The notes below the pieces were generated by a model. It ran no database searches. It worked only from the letters and a program-made list of their open reading frames with translations, and was not told where the DNA came from. A stretch of DNA of 7,515 nt. Origin: an uncultured Pseudomonadaceae bacterium (lineage in GTDB: Bacteria; Pseudomonadota; Gammaproteobacteria; Pseudomonadales; Pseudomonadaceae). The stretch spans positions 1 through 7,515 of the forward strand of contig CANRHT010000094.1 of assembly GCA_947630465.1 (NCBI GenBank), written 5' to 3'. Both the position numbers and the translations under genes were made by a program. Below are positions 1-6,265 of this stretch, piece after piece (the stretch's first letter is position 1; every line of letters begins with the position of its first letter).

Positions 1-465
1 AACTATATGAGCGGCCCCAGTTACGCTGAAGTGGTTGCTGTGAAGCCGATAAAAGAAACGGTGAAAACACCGCGTGAAGAATGCCGTGATGTGACTGTCA
101 CTAAACGCAAGCCGATTAAAGACGATAACCGTATTGTTGGTAGCGCTGTTGGTGCAGTGGTCGGCGGTTTGTTAGGTAATCAAGTCGGTGGTGGTCGCGG
201 TAAGAAAGTTGCGACTGTGGCGGGTGCGGTAGGCGGTGGTTATGCCGGCAATAAAACGCAAGAGCATCTGCAGCAAAATAACACCTACACCACGACCGAG
301 CGTCGTTGCAGTACGCAGTACGACATCAGCGAAAAAGTAGCAGGTTATGATGTCAGTTATGAGTTGGATGGAAAAGTGCGCACGGTGCGTATGGATGAAG
401 ATCCAGGTCGTCGTTTAGAGCTTGATGAACAAGGCCGTGTGATTTTGTCAGCCGCCGCACGTTAA
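1..465 (+). CDS. Glycine-zipper 2TM-type envelope protein, 5' partial
   Basis: The frame is open to the left edge, so the beginning of the gene is missing. An in-frame ATG at 7 exists, but similar pseudomonad proteins as I recall them carry an N-terminal membrane or signal segment before the GPxYAEV stretch, so the real start probably lies upstream. Counting from that ATG, residues 44-82 form a glycine- and alanine-rich segment with GxxxG spacing (GAVVGGLLGNQ, then GAVGGGYAGNK). This is typical of the glycine-zipper domain of SlyB and the Rickettsia 17-kDa antigen family, which inserts into or packs against membranes. The C-terminal third (about 92-152) looks like a small soluble domain. Cysteines at 26 and 101 flank the zipper and could form a disulfide if the protein is exported. 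The exact role is unknown; an outer-membrane or periplasmic structural role is inference. The gene ends at TAA 463-465 and converges on suhB. Confidence 0.8.
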   Translation, partial: NYMSGPSYAEVVAVKPIKETVKTPREECRDVTVTKRKPIKDDNRIVGSAVGAVVGGLLGNQVGGGRGKKVATVAGAVGGGYAGNKTQEHLQQNNTYTTTERRCSTQYDISEKVAGYDVSYELDGKVRTVRMDEDPGRRLELDEQGRVILSAAAR

Positions 466-488
466 GATCAAAAGTATGTATCTCTTAC

Positions 489-518
489 AAAAAAAGCGCC
501 TTTAAAGGCGCTTTTTTT
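489..518. terminator. Bidirectional rho-independent terminator between convergent genes
   Basis: A perfect palindrome, GCGCCTTTAAAGGCGC (496-511), is flanked by seven A on the left (489-495) and seven T on the right (512-518). Read on either strand it gives a GC-rich stem followed by a U tract. It lies 24 bases after the glycine-zipper gene's stop and 16 bases after the stop of suhB on the other strand, so it can serve both genes. Confidence 0.93.
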
Positions 519-533
519 GTTTTAAACCGGAGT

Positions 534-1346
534 TTATTTAAAGCTGCGTGGTACAAACGGCTGAATCGTGGTCAGTACGGCTTTAAAACATTTTGGACCG
601 CCAGCAACCACATGGCCGCTGTCGAGGAAATCATGTCCGCCATTGAAATCACTGATTAAACCGCCGGCTTCTTGAATCAATAGCGCGCCGGCTGCCATAT
701 CCCACTCAGATAAACCGTATTCCCAGAACGCATCGTAGCGACCTGCGGCAACGTACGCTAAATCCAAGCTCGCAGCGCCGGCACGACGAATGCCTGCAGA
801 CTGTACTGCGAGGTCTTTGAACATCGACATATAATTGTCCATGTGCTCAAGTTGGCCTTCGCGGAAAGGGAAACCGGTGGCTAATAACGAGTTATCTAAG
901 GATTTACGTTTGCTGACGCGCATGCGGCGACCATTGAAGGCTGCACCACGACCACGGCTGGCAGTAAATTCTTCCTGACGTATAGGGTCGATCACTACAG
1001 CGTGCTCAATGCGGCCGCGGTATTTGCAGGCGATACTCACCGCAAAGTGCGGTACGCCACGAATAAAGTTGGTGGTGCCGTCCAGCGGATCAATAATCCA
1101 TTCAAAGTCTGCACCTTCGCCCTTACCAGCGACGCGACCGCTTTCTTCAGCATTGATGCCGTGATCGGGGTGGGCTTTGAGGATGGCATTGATAATGGTC
1201 TGCTCTGCAGCACGATCAATCTCGGTGACGAAGTCTTTTGCGTCTTTCTCACTGACTGAGATCGTATCTAAGCGCTCGATTGAACGCACAATTAATTCAC
1301 CCGCGCTACGAGCAGCGCGCAGCGCGATATTCAGCATTGGCTGCAT
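534..1346 (-). CDS. suhB: Inositol-1-monophosphatase family protein SuhB
   Basis: This 270-residue protein matches E. coli SuhB (267 residues) from the N-terminus (MxPMLNIAxRAAR) onward, which fixes the start at the ATG whose complement is 1344-1346. A GGTGA six bases upstream (complement of 1353-1357) is a weak ribosome site. It shows the Mg-dependent phosphatase signatures: AEES at 66-69 (metal-ligand Glu67), WIIDPLDGTTNF at 83-94 (Asp86, Asp89), and WDMAAG at 215-220 (Asp216). The family hydrolyses myo-inositol-1-phosphate. In E. coli SuhB also joins the Nus factors in the rRNA antitermination complex, and in P. aeruginosa it affects virulence-gene regulation; both are family knowledge, not visible here. 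It is transcribed alone, convergent with the glycine-zipper gene and divergent from trmJ. All catalytic residues are present, so enzyme activity is likely retained. Confidence 0.96.
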   Translation of the reverse strand: MQPMLNIALRAARSAGELIVRSIERLDTISVSEKDAKDFVTEIDRAAEQTIINAILKAHPDHGINAEESGRVAGKGEGADFEWIIDPLDGTTNFIRGVPHFAVSIACKYRGRIEHAVVIDPIRQEEFTASRGRGAAFNGRRMRVSKRKSLDNSLLATGFPFREGQLEHMDNYMSMFKDLAVQSAGIRRAGAASLDLAYVAAGRYDAFWEYGLSEWDMAAGALLIQEAGGLISDFNGGHDFLDSGHVVAGGPKCFKAVLTTIQPFVPRSFK

Positions 1347-1381
1347 GAAAAGTCACCGGAGGTTGTTAAAGAAGATTACAA

Positions 1382-1390
1382 ATTCTAACA
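1382..1390 (-). promoter_or_regulatory. Candidate extended -10 promoter element for suhB
   Basis: Read on the minus strand, the sequence is TGTTAGAAT: a TGn extension directly before TAGAAT, four of six matching TATAAT with both ends conserved. It lies about 35 bases upstream of the suhB ATG, which would leave a short leader. No convincing -35 hexamer sits 16-18 bases further upstream, which is acceptable for an extended -10 promoter. This rests on pattern only. Confidence 0.35.
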
Positions 1391-1464
1391 GAAACTCTGA
1401 CAGATGTGTTCGCTTCGCGGGTTCTTTTTCGTGGCGCGATCGCAGTGGCTTCGGTAAGCTTGTG

Positions 1465-1470
1465 TACTAT
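1465..1470 (+). promoter_or_regulatory. Weak candidate -10 element for trmJ
   Basis: TACTAT (five of six to TATAAT) lies 41 bases upstream of the trmJ GTG. There is no recognisable -35 at the usual distance. It is the best candidate in the gap between the divergent suhB and trmJ starts, but an activator-dependent or different start point is equally possible. Confidence 0.25.
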
Positions 1471-1511
1471 TAGATCAATAACCCGTATTTGATAAAACGT
1501 TGGAGAGCCTT

Positions 1512-2297
1512 GTGCTGGAAAAAATTCGCGTGGTTTTAGTTAATACCAGCCACCCAGGTAATATTGGTGGTGCGGCTCGAGCGATGAAAAATATGGGGCT
1601 CAAGTCCTTGGTGTTGGTCGATCCAGAGAAGTACCCGCACCGCGATGCCAACTCCCGTGCCGCCGGTGCAGATGATATTTTAGAAGGCGCACGCGTTGTA
1701 GCGACGCTAGAGGAGGCGCTGCAAGGTTGCAGTGTGGTACTGGGAACCAGTGCGCGCGACCGTCGTATTCCATGGCCGTTACTTGATCCGCGTGAAGCCG
1801 CCGAGCGTTGCTTGCAAACCTATCAGGCTGATCATGAGGCCGAAGTAGCCTTGGTGTTTGGGCGTGAGTATGCCGGCTTAACCAATGGTGAATTGCAGCG
1901 CTGTCAGTACCATATTCATATTCCGTCAGATCCTGAGTTCAGTTCCTTGAACTTAGCCACAGCTGTGCAAGTGTTGACCTACGAAGTGCGTATGGCGTGG
2001 CTGAAAGAGACGCAGCAACCCACGCATATGCCTGAGGTTGAAGCAACGGGTATGCTCGGTTCAGCACCGGCAACGCATGATTCGTTGGAGCTGTTTTATC
2101 AGCACTTGCAGCAGACTTTAGTGGATATCGATTTTCTTGACCCGCAAAAGCCCCGTCATCTCATGGCGCGTTTGCGTCGTATTTTTGGGCGCAGTCAGTT
2201 GAAAAAGTCAGAAGTGAATATATTGCGTGGCATTCTGACTGAAACACAAAAAGCGGCACGTGGTGAAGTGGCTGAACGTCGAGGTGAGCATGTTTAA
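1512..2297 (+). CDS. trmJ: tRNA (cytidine/uridine-2'-O-)-methyltransferase TrmJ
   Basis: TrmJ is a SPOUT-fold enzyme that uses S-adenosylmethionine to methylate the 2'-OH of nucleotide 32 in the anticodon loop of certain tRNAs. The start is taken at GTG 1512: GGAGAG at 1502-1507 is a good ribosome site, and [17 protein letters not shown] aligns directly with the E. coli N-terminus. The frame could be extended to a TTG at 1500, but that codon overlaps the ribosome site. The product is 261 residues. Conserved SPOUT motifs are [19 protein letters not shown] (11-29), GTSAR (78-82), [12 protein letters not shown] (114-125) and [11 protein letters not shown] (144-154), the last two forming the trefoil-knot cofactor site. 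The C-terminal domain (about 190-250) carries [11 protein letters not shown] and NILRGIL, as in E. coli TrmJ. The last 8 bases overlap cysE, suggesting co-transcription and translational coupling. Confidence 0.95.
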   Translation: MLEKIRVVLVNTSHPGNIGGAARAMKNMGLKSLVLVDPEKYPHRDANSRAAGADDILEGARVVATLEEALQGCSVVLGTSARDRRIPWPLLDPREAAERCLQTYQADHEAEVALVFGREYAGLTNGELQRCQYHIHIPSDPEFSSLNLATAVQVLTYEVRMAWLKETQQPTHMPEVEATGMLGSAPATHDSLELFYQHLQQTLVDIDFLDPQKPRHLMARLRRIFGRSQLKKSEVNILRGILTETQKAARGEVAERRGEHV

Positions 2298-3096
2298 AGG
2301 TGTGCGCGAAGATATCCAAAGTGTCTTTCGGCGTGATCCGGCGGCGCGTAATGCCTTTGAAGTATTGACCTGCTATCCGGGCTTGCATGCGGTTTGGTTG
2401 CATCGCATGGCGCATGGCTTGTGGGTGCGTGACTGGAAGTGGTTGGCGCGCATGGTGTCCAATCTTGGGCGCTGGTTGACCGGCATTGAGATTCACCCCG
2501 GCGCGCAAATTGGCCGTCGTTTTTTTATTGATCACGGTATGGGTATTGTGATCGGTGAGACTGCGGAAGTCGGTGATGATGTGACTTTGTATCAAGGCGT
2601 CACCTTGGGTGGTACCAGTTGGAATAAAGGTAAGCGCCATCCTACGCTGGAAGATGGTGTGGTGGTCGGTGCAGGTGCAAAGGTGCTGGGTCCTTTTACG
2701 GTGGGGGCGGGTGCGAAAATCGGCTCCAATGCAGTCGTCACTAAAGCTGTACCGGCTGGCGCAACGGCGGTGGGTATTCCCGGGCGGATTATAGTGAAGA
2801 CCAGTGATGAGCAGGAGGCGAAGCGACAAGCTTTGGCTGAGCGTTTTGGTTTTGATGCTTATGGTATGAGTGAGGATATGCCAGACCCAGTAGCGCGCTC
2901 GATAGGGCAGATCCTTGATCATTTGGCTGCAGTTGAAGAGCGTTTAGAGGATATGTGTACTGCGATGCATAAGCTGGGCAGTGATTATCAAGGCAAAAAA
3001 TTACCGCAGTTACCGGATGCGGCTTTTCCTTGTTCGTCACCGAATGAAGCAGCGGCGGATACTGATGAGCCGCCTGAGCCGCCGAGGTCCGAATGA
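2290..3096 (+). CDS. cysE: Serine O-acetyltransferase CysE
   Basis: CysE transfers acetyl from acetyl-CoA to L-serine, giving O-acetylserine, the committed step of cysteine synthesis. The chosen start is ATG 2290, with GAGGTGA at 2281-2287 and an N-terminus ([21 protein letters not shown]) like pseudomonad CysE; the frame extends to a GTG at 2260, which is not needed. The product is 268 residues. Residues 1-65 form a helical N-terminal part, shorter than in E. coli. Hexapeptide-repeat left-handed beta-helix sequence runs from about 66 to 170. Active-site marks are IHP (68-70), FFIDHGMG (His82, equivalent to E. coli His158), GVTLGGT (103-109) and KRHP (His117). The tail (about 171-268) includes a helix-prone stretch around 200-230 and ends in an acidic, proline-rich segment. 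It overlaps trmJ by 8 bases, and no terminator separates it from iscR, so read-through into the isc genes is plausible. Confidence 0.95.
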   Translation: MFKGVREDIQSVFRRDPAARNAFEVLTCYPGLHAVWLHRMAHGLWVRDWKWLARMVSNLGRWLTGIEIHPGAQIGRRFFIDHGMGIVIGETAEVGDDVTLYQGVTLGGTSWNKGKRHPTLEDGVVVGAGAKVLGPFTVGAGAKIGSNAVVTKAVPAGATAVGIPGRIIVKTSDEQEAKRQALAERFGFDAYGMSEDMPDPVARSIGQILDHLAAVEERLEDMCTAMHKLGSDYQGKKLPQLPDAAFPCSSPNEAAADTDEPPEPPRSE

Positions 3097-3135
3097 TTGC
3101 AGCGCTGTGCTGTGAGGTCGAGCGGCGAGGCAGCT

Positions 3136-3160
3136 AATCTTGACTGTAATCATCGGGATT
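3136..3160 (+). promoter_or_regulatory. Upstream IscR type-1-like box
   Basis: This 25-base site was compared by eye with the E. coli type-1 IscR consensus as I remember it (ATASYYGACTR, three W, then YAGTCRRSTAT). It matches 19 of 25 positions, and 17 of 19 across the core. The left arm CTTGACTG fits fully, and the right arm keeps TCGGG. The outer ATA/TAT ends are poor. It begins 26 bases before a second similar box. Apo- versus cluster-bound IscR preference cannot be read from sequence. Confidence 0.6.
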
Positions 3161-3161
3161 A

Positions 3162-3186
3162 ATACTTGACCTTTTTGCTGGGTTAT
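3162..3186 (+). promoter_or_regulatory. Downstream IscR type-1-like box overlapping the iscR promoter
   Basis: This 25-base site starts ATACTTGAC and ends TTAT. By eye it matches 19 of 25 positions of the recalled type-1 IscR consensus, with a strong left arm and both outer ATA/TAT ends, but a degenerate right arm (GCTGG in place of YAGTC). It covers the TTGACC -35 and most of the spacer of the predicted promoter, so a bound protein would block RNA polymerase. That is the expected arrangement for negative autoregulation by [2Fe-2S]-IscR. Confidence 0.6.
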
Positions 3187-3194
3187 AGCATAGT
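3166..3194 (+). promoter_or_regulatory. Predicted sigma-70 promoter of iscR and the isc operon
   Basis: The -35 TTGACC (3166-3171) and -10 CATAGT (3189-3194) are separated by exactly 17 bases. Transcription would start near 3200-3202, giving a leader of roughly 27 bases before the iscR ATG. The -35 is strong and the -10 moderate (four of six). This is the only well-spaced hexamer pair I found in the cysE-iscR gap. Confidence 0.65.
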
Positions 3195-3227
3195 TGAGGT
3201 CGATATTTACTTACAGCGGTGCGTATT

Positions 3228-3698
3228 ATGCGACTGACAACTAAGGGCCGCTATGCCGTTACAGCGATGCTGGATTTGGCATTGAATGCACAAGACGGCC
3301 CTGTACCCTTGGCTGATATTTCTGAAAGGCAGGGTATTTCGCTGTCTTATCTTGAGCAGCTCTTTGCTAAATTACGCCGCGGCGAGCTGGTCAGTTCTGT
3401 GCGAGGTCCAGGCGGCGGTTATCAGTTAGCGCATGAGCCTGCTAGTATTCAAATTGTTCAAGTGATTGATGCCGTCGATGAGTCGGTGGATGCGACACGC
3501 TGCCAAGGTCAGGGCGATTGCCAAGATGGCAGTGAGTGTCTGACGCACCGATTGTGGTGTGATTTAAGTAAACAAATACATGATTTCTTAAGCGGTATCA
3601 GTTTGGCTGATTTAGTAGCACGCCATGATATCCAAAAAGTTGCACTGCGCCAGAGTCAGAGTGCAGCACATAAAATTCAAGCGTCCACCGTTCAGTGA
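3228..3698 (+). CDS. iscR: Fe-S cluster-sensing transcriptional regulator IscR
   Basis: IscR is an Rrf2-family DNA-binding protein that carries a [2Fe-2S] cluster. With the cluster it represses the isc operon; without it, it still controls other genes. The start is ATG 3228, giving [20 protein letters not shown], almost identical to E. coli IscR. An in-frame GTG at 3219 would add only three unsupported residues and lies within the GGTG (3218-3221) that serves as a weak ribosome site. The protein is 156 residues. A winged-helix domain spans about 1-65, with recognition-helix sequence [14 protein letters not shown] (37-50) and wing VRGPGGGY (58-65). The cluster ligands Cys92, Cys98 and Cys104 (C-X5-C-X5-C) and His107 are all present at E. 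coli positions. It heads the operon, with two candidate IscR boxes just upstream. The gap to iscS is 29 bases. Confidence 0.97.
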   Translation: MRLTTKGRYAVTAMLDLALNAQDGPVPLADISERQGISLSYLEQLFAKLRRGELVSSVRGPGGGYQLAHEPASIQIVQVIDAVDESVDATRCQGQGDCQDGSECLTHRLWCDLSKQIHDFLSGISLADLVARHDIQKVALRQSQSAAHKIQASTVQ

Positions 3699-3714
3699 AT
3701 AAGGCGCAGACCGT

Positions 3715-3720
3715 GAGGAG
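3715..3720 (+). promoter_or_regulatory. Strong ribosome-binding site deciding the iscS start
   Basis: GAGGAG lies 7 bases before ATG 3728. The open frame extends upstream to a GTG at 3695 overlapping the iscR stop, but this ribosome site and the conserved [21 protein letters not shown]-terminus place the true start at 3728. Confidence 0.85.
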
Positions 3721-3727
3721 AGTTACA

Positions 3728-4942
3728 ATGAAACTGCCGATTTATCTAGATTATTCAGCGACTACGCCTGTTGATCCGCGAGTAGCGAAAAAGATGTGCG
3801 AGTGCCTTACGCTGGATGGTAATTTTGGTAATGCCGCATCACGTTCTCACGTGTATGGCTGGCGTGCAGAAGAGTCAATTGAGCATGCGCGCCGTCAGGT
3901 TGCTGATTTAATTAACGCTGACCCACGTGAAATTGTTTGGACATCCGGTGCCACTGAGTCAAATAACTTAGCCATTAAAGGTATTGCACACTTTTATGTG
4001 AGTAAAGGTAAGCACATCGTTACCTCTAAACTTGAGCATAAAGCGGTACTGGATGCGACCCGTCAACTTGAGCGTGAAGGTTATGAAGTGACCTACTTAG
4101 AACCGGGTGCTGACGGCTTGATCACCGCTGATATGGTGGCTGGAGCGCTGCGTGACGATACAACGCTGGTCTCCATCATGCATGTGAATAATGAGATCGG
4201 TACGATCAACGATATCGCTGCCATTGGTGAGCTAACCCGATCAAAAGGCATCTTCTTCCACGTTGATGCGGCACAAACAGCGGGTAAAGTAGCGGTTGAT
4301 TTAGATAAGCTGAAAGTTGATTTGATGTCCTTCTCAGCGCATAAAGCCTACGGTCCAAAAGGTATCGGTGCTTTATATGTACGCCGTAAGCCACGTGTAC
4401 GCCTTGAGGCGCAAATGCACGGTGGCGGTCATGAGCGCGGTATGCGTTCGGGTACGCTCGCCACTCACCAGATTGTTGGTATGGGTGAGGCCTTTGAATT
4501 GGCGCGTTTAGAAATGGACGAAGAAAATAAGCGCATTGCCGCATTGAGCAAGCGTTTTTATGACAAAGTGCGTGATATGGATGAGCTCTACCTCAACGGT
4601 AGTGCAACTCAGCGTATTCCGCATAACCTCAACTTAAGTTTTAACTATGTTGAAGGTGAGTCGCTGATTATGGCGCTCAAAGATATGGCCGTGTCATCAG
4701 GTTCAGCCTGTACTTCGGCATCGCTTGAGCCGTCTTATGTATTGCGCGCTTTAGGTCGCAGTGATGAGTTGGCGCACAGTTCAATTCGTTTTACTTTCGG
4801 ACGCTTTACCACTGAAGAAGAAGTGGATCATGCTGCCGGACAAATTCGTGATGCCGTACAGCGTCTACGTGATCTATCACCGCTGTGGGATATGCACCAA
4901 GACGGCGTTGATCTCTCTAAAGTTGAGTGGCAAGAACATTAA
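3728..4942 (+). CDS. iscS: Cysteine desulfurase IscS
   Basis: IscS is a PLP enzyme that converts cysteine to alanine and passes the released sulfur, as a persulfide, to IscU and to tRNA-thiolation and cofactor pathways. The product is 404 residues, the same length as E. coli IscS and collinear with it. Visible landmarks are [11 protein letters not shown] (75-85), His104 in EHKAVLD, HVDAAQ (178-183, Asp180 and Gln183 contacting PLP), the Schiff-base Lys206 in [12 protein letters not shown], and the catalytic loop [14 protein letters not shown] (323-336) with Cys328. The C-terminus ([18 protein letters not shown]) corresponds to the region that binds IscU. No key residue is missing. The gap to iscU is 29 bases, with no terminator, so they share a transcript. 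Cysteine for the reaction comes from the pathway begun by CysE, encoded upstream. Confidence 0.98.
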   Translation: MKLPIYLDYSATTPVDPRVAKKMCECLTLDGNFGNAASRSHVYGWRAEESIEHARRQVADLINADPREIVWTSGATESNNLAIKGIAHFYVSKGKHIVTSKLEHKAVLDATRQLEREGYEVTYLEPGADGLITADMVAGALRDDTTLVSIMHVNNEIGTINDIAAIGELTRSKGIFFHVDAAQTAGKVAVDLDKLKVDLMSFSAHKAYGPKGIGALYVRRKPRVRLEAQMHGGGHERGMRSGTLATHQIVGMGEAFELARLEMDEENKRIAALSKRFYDKVRDMDELYLNGSATQRIPHNLNLSFNYVEGESLIMALKDMAVSSGSACTSASLEPSYVLRALGRSDELAHSSIRFTFGRFTTEEEVDHAAGQIRDAVQRLRDLSPLWDMHQDGVDLSKVEWQEH

Positions 4943-4971
4943 TTTTTGCCCGTTAAAGAAGGAATACCATC

Positions 4972-5367
4972 ATGGCATACAGTGATAAGGTCTTAGACCA
5001 CTACGAGAACCCTCGCAACGTTGGCAAGATGGACGCCGATGCTCCTGATGTGGGTACCGGCATGGTCGGTGCTCCAGCCTGTGGTGACGTCATGCGCCTG
5101 CAAATTCAGGTCAGTGATGACGGCATTATTCAGGATGCGAAGTTCAAAACTTACGGCTGTGGCTCTGCCATTGCATCAAGCTCTTTAGCAACAGAATGGA
5201 TGAAAGGTAAAACCATTGATGAAGCTGAGCTGATTAAAAATACCACTATTGCTGAAGAGTTGGCTTTGCCACCGGTGAAGATTCACTGCTCAGTTTTAGC
5301 GGAAGATGCGATTAAAGCTGCGGTACGTGATTACAAGCAAAAGAAAGGCTTAACCCAAGAGGTTTGA
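4972..5367 (+). CDS. iscU: Fe-S cluster assembly scaffold IscU
   Basis: IscU is the scaffold on which iron and IscS-derived sulfur are joined into a [2Fe-2S] cluster before transfer to target proteins. The product is 131 residues, against 128 in E. coli. Ligands are Cys37 and Asp39 in GAPACGDV, Cys63 in [12 protein letters not shown], and His105-Cys106 in KIHCS. The LPPVK motif (99-103), which HscA recognises, is intact, fitting the hscBA genes downstream. The start ATG 4972 has GAAGGA at 4958-4963, eight bases upstream, one of the better ribosome sites in the operon. Asp39 is the wild-type residue. The few C-terminal residues after KKGLT differ from E. coli, as is usual for this tail. The iscA start follows after one base. 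Confidence 0.98.
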   Translation: MAYSDKVLDHYENPRNVGKMDADAPDVGTGMVGAPACGDVMRLQIQVSDDGIIQDAKFKTYGCGSAIASSSLATEWMKGKTIDEAELIKNTTIAEELALPPVKIHCSVLAEDAIKAAVRDYKQKKGLTQEV

Positions 5368-5368
5368 T

Positions 5369-5692
5369 ATGGCAATCAGCTTAACAGAAGCCGCCGCCAA
5401 TCATGTGCGGCGCTCACTTGAAAACCGTGGCAGTGGCGAAGGCGTACGCCTTGGCGTGCGTACCACGGGTTGTTCAGGTATGGCGTATGTGCTTGAGTTT
5501 GTTGATGAGCTGCAGCCTGATGATGCGGTGTTTGAAAGCTTTGGCATGAAGATCATTATTGATCCTAAAAGCCTAGCCTACATCGATGGTACTGAGCTGG
5601 ATTTTGTCCGCGAAGGTATTAACGAAGGCTTTAAGTTCAATAACCCCAACGTACGTGGCGAATGTGGCTGCGGCGAAAGCTTTAGTGTGTAG
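5369..5692 (+). CDS. iscA: A-type Fe-S carrier protein IscA
   Basis: IscA is an A-type carrier that binds iron or Fe-S clusters and delivers them, particularly [4Fe-4S], to client proteins. It is 107 residues, the usual length for the family. The three signature cysteines are Cys35 in TTGCSGMAY and Cys99 and Cys101 in the C-terminal GECGCGESF motif. The motif [12 protein letters not shown] (83-94) is also typical and, with the isc context, supports IscA rather than ErpA or SufA. The ribosome site AAGAGG (5357-5362) lies inside the end of iscU, and only one base separates the iscU stop from this ATG, so translation is probably coupled. Confidence 0.97.
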   Translation: MAISLTEAAANHVRRSLENRGSGEGVRLGVRTTGCSGMAYVLEFVDELQPDDAVFESFGMKIIIDPKSLAYIDGTELDFVREGINEGFKFNNPNVRGECGCGESFSV

Positions 5693-5693
5693 T

Positions 5694-6224
5694 ATGGCGC
5701 ACACTCAAGAGCACGCTGATTATTTTGCCATGTTTGGTTTGCAGCCAGCTTTTATGCTTGATACTGCTGCTTTAGCTGTCACTTATCGTGAGTTAGCCAA
5801 GGATGTGCATCCGGACCGTTTTAGTAGCGGTTCGGCAGCTGAGCAGCGTCAAGCCGTGGAGCGTGCAGCGCAGTTGAATGAGGCGTTTCAAACCTTAAAG
5901 TCGCCCACACAGAGAGCGCTTTATTTGCTACGCCGACAAGCCGATTTGCCGGAAGAAACCACGATTCAAGATGGTGAGTTTTTGTTTCAGCAAATGGAAT
6001 GGCGCGAGCAGTTAGAAACACTGCAAGAGCAAGCCGATCTGGATGCTTTGGACGTGTTTGTCCGCGAGCTCAAGCAAGCGCGGCAAGTGGTTGAGACTGC
6101 TTTTGCTGACTGCATTGATGATGTGCAGCAGCGCACACAAGCCGAGCGTTTAGCGCGGCGCATGCAGTTTTTCGACAAGATGTTTTATGAAGTGCGTCAG
6201 TTAGAAGAGCGCTTAGACGATTAA
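5694..6224 (+). CDS. hscB: J-domain co-chaperone HscB
   Basis: HscB (Hsc20) is the J-protein that brings IscU to HscA and stimulates its ATPase. The ATG at 5694 comes one base after the iscA stop and gives 176 residues, close to the 171 of E. coli. The frame is open further upstream inside iscA, but that part only overlaps iscA coding sequence. The N-terminal J domain (about 8-80) has [13 protein letters not shown] (31-43) with the HPD tripeptide at 39-41, followed by ALYLL. The C-terminal part (about 90-176) is the three-helix IscU-binding domain, with [13 protein letters not shown] and the ending [22 protein letters not shown] type of helix. No clear Shine-Dalgarno precedes the ATG, suggesting re-initiation by ribosomes finishing iscA. 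An alternative Met at residue 13 would cut into the J domain and is less likely. Confidence 0.95.
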   Translation: MAHTQEHADYFAMFGLQPAFMLDTAALAVTYRELAKDVHPDRFSSGSAAEQRQAVERAAQLNEAFQTLKSPTQRALYLLRRQADLPEETTIQDGEFLFQQMEWREQLETLQEQADLDALDVFVRELKQARQVVETAFADCIDDVQQRTQAERLARRMQFFDKMFYEVRQLEERLDD

Positions 6225-6229
6225 CCCAA

Positions 6230-6247
6230 AGCCTGCACGAGCGGGCT
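6230..6247 (+). other. Small hairpin in the hscB-hscA gap
   Basis: AGCCTGC (6230-6236) can pair with GCGGGCT (6241-6247) around an ACGA loop, a seven-pair stem including one G-T pair. No T run follows, so it is not a normal rho-independent terminator. It sits 18 bases before the hscA ATG and might influence mRNA stability or hscA translation. Chance occurrence is possible. Confidence 0.35.
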
Positions 6248-6265
6248 GTCAGATTAAAGATCCGT

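Noticed and set aside
1002..1259. An 85-codon plus-strand open frame inside suhB
   Set aside because: It is antisense to conserved SuhB coding sequence, including the metal-binding motif, with no ribosome site or recognisable product.
1484..1499. Imperfect palindrome CGTATTTGATAAAACG before trmJ as an operator
   Set aside because: Only the outer CGT/ACG and inner TT/AA pair. It matches no operator I recognise and is expected by chance.
2161..2922. A 253-codon open frame on the minus strand opposite the end of trmJ and most of cysE
   Set aside because: It lies wholly antisense to two well-conserved genes, has a His-, Thr- and Gln-rich composition typical of reverse-strand shadows, and resembles no family I know.
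3097..3135. Possible terminator after cysE
   Set aside because: Only short GC-rich inverted pieces (such as CAGC/GCTG) occur and no T run follows, so there is no support for a rho-independent terminator.
4206..4544. A 112-codon minus-strand open frame inside iscS
   Set aside because: It is a shadow of the conserved IscS frame around the PLP lysine; its composition is not protein-like.
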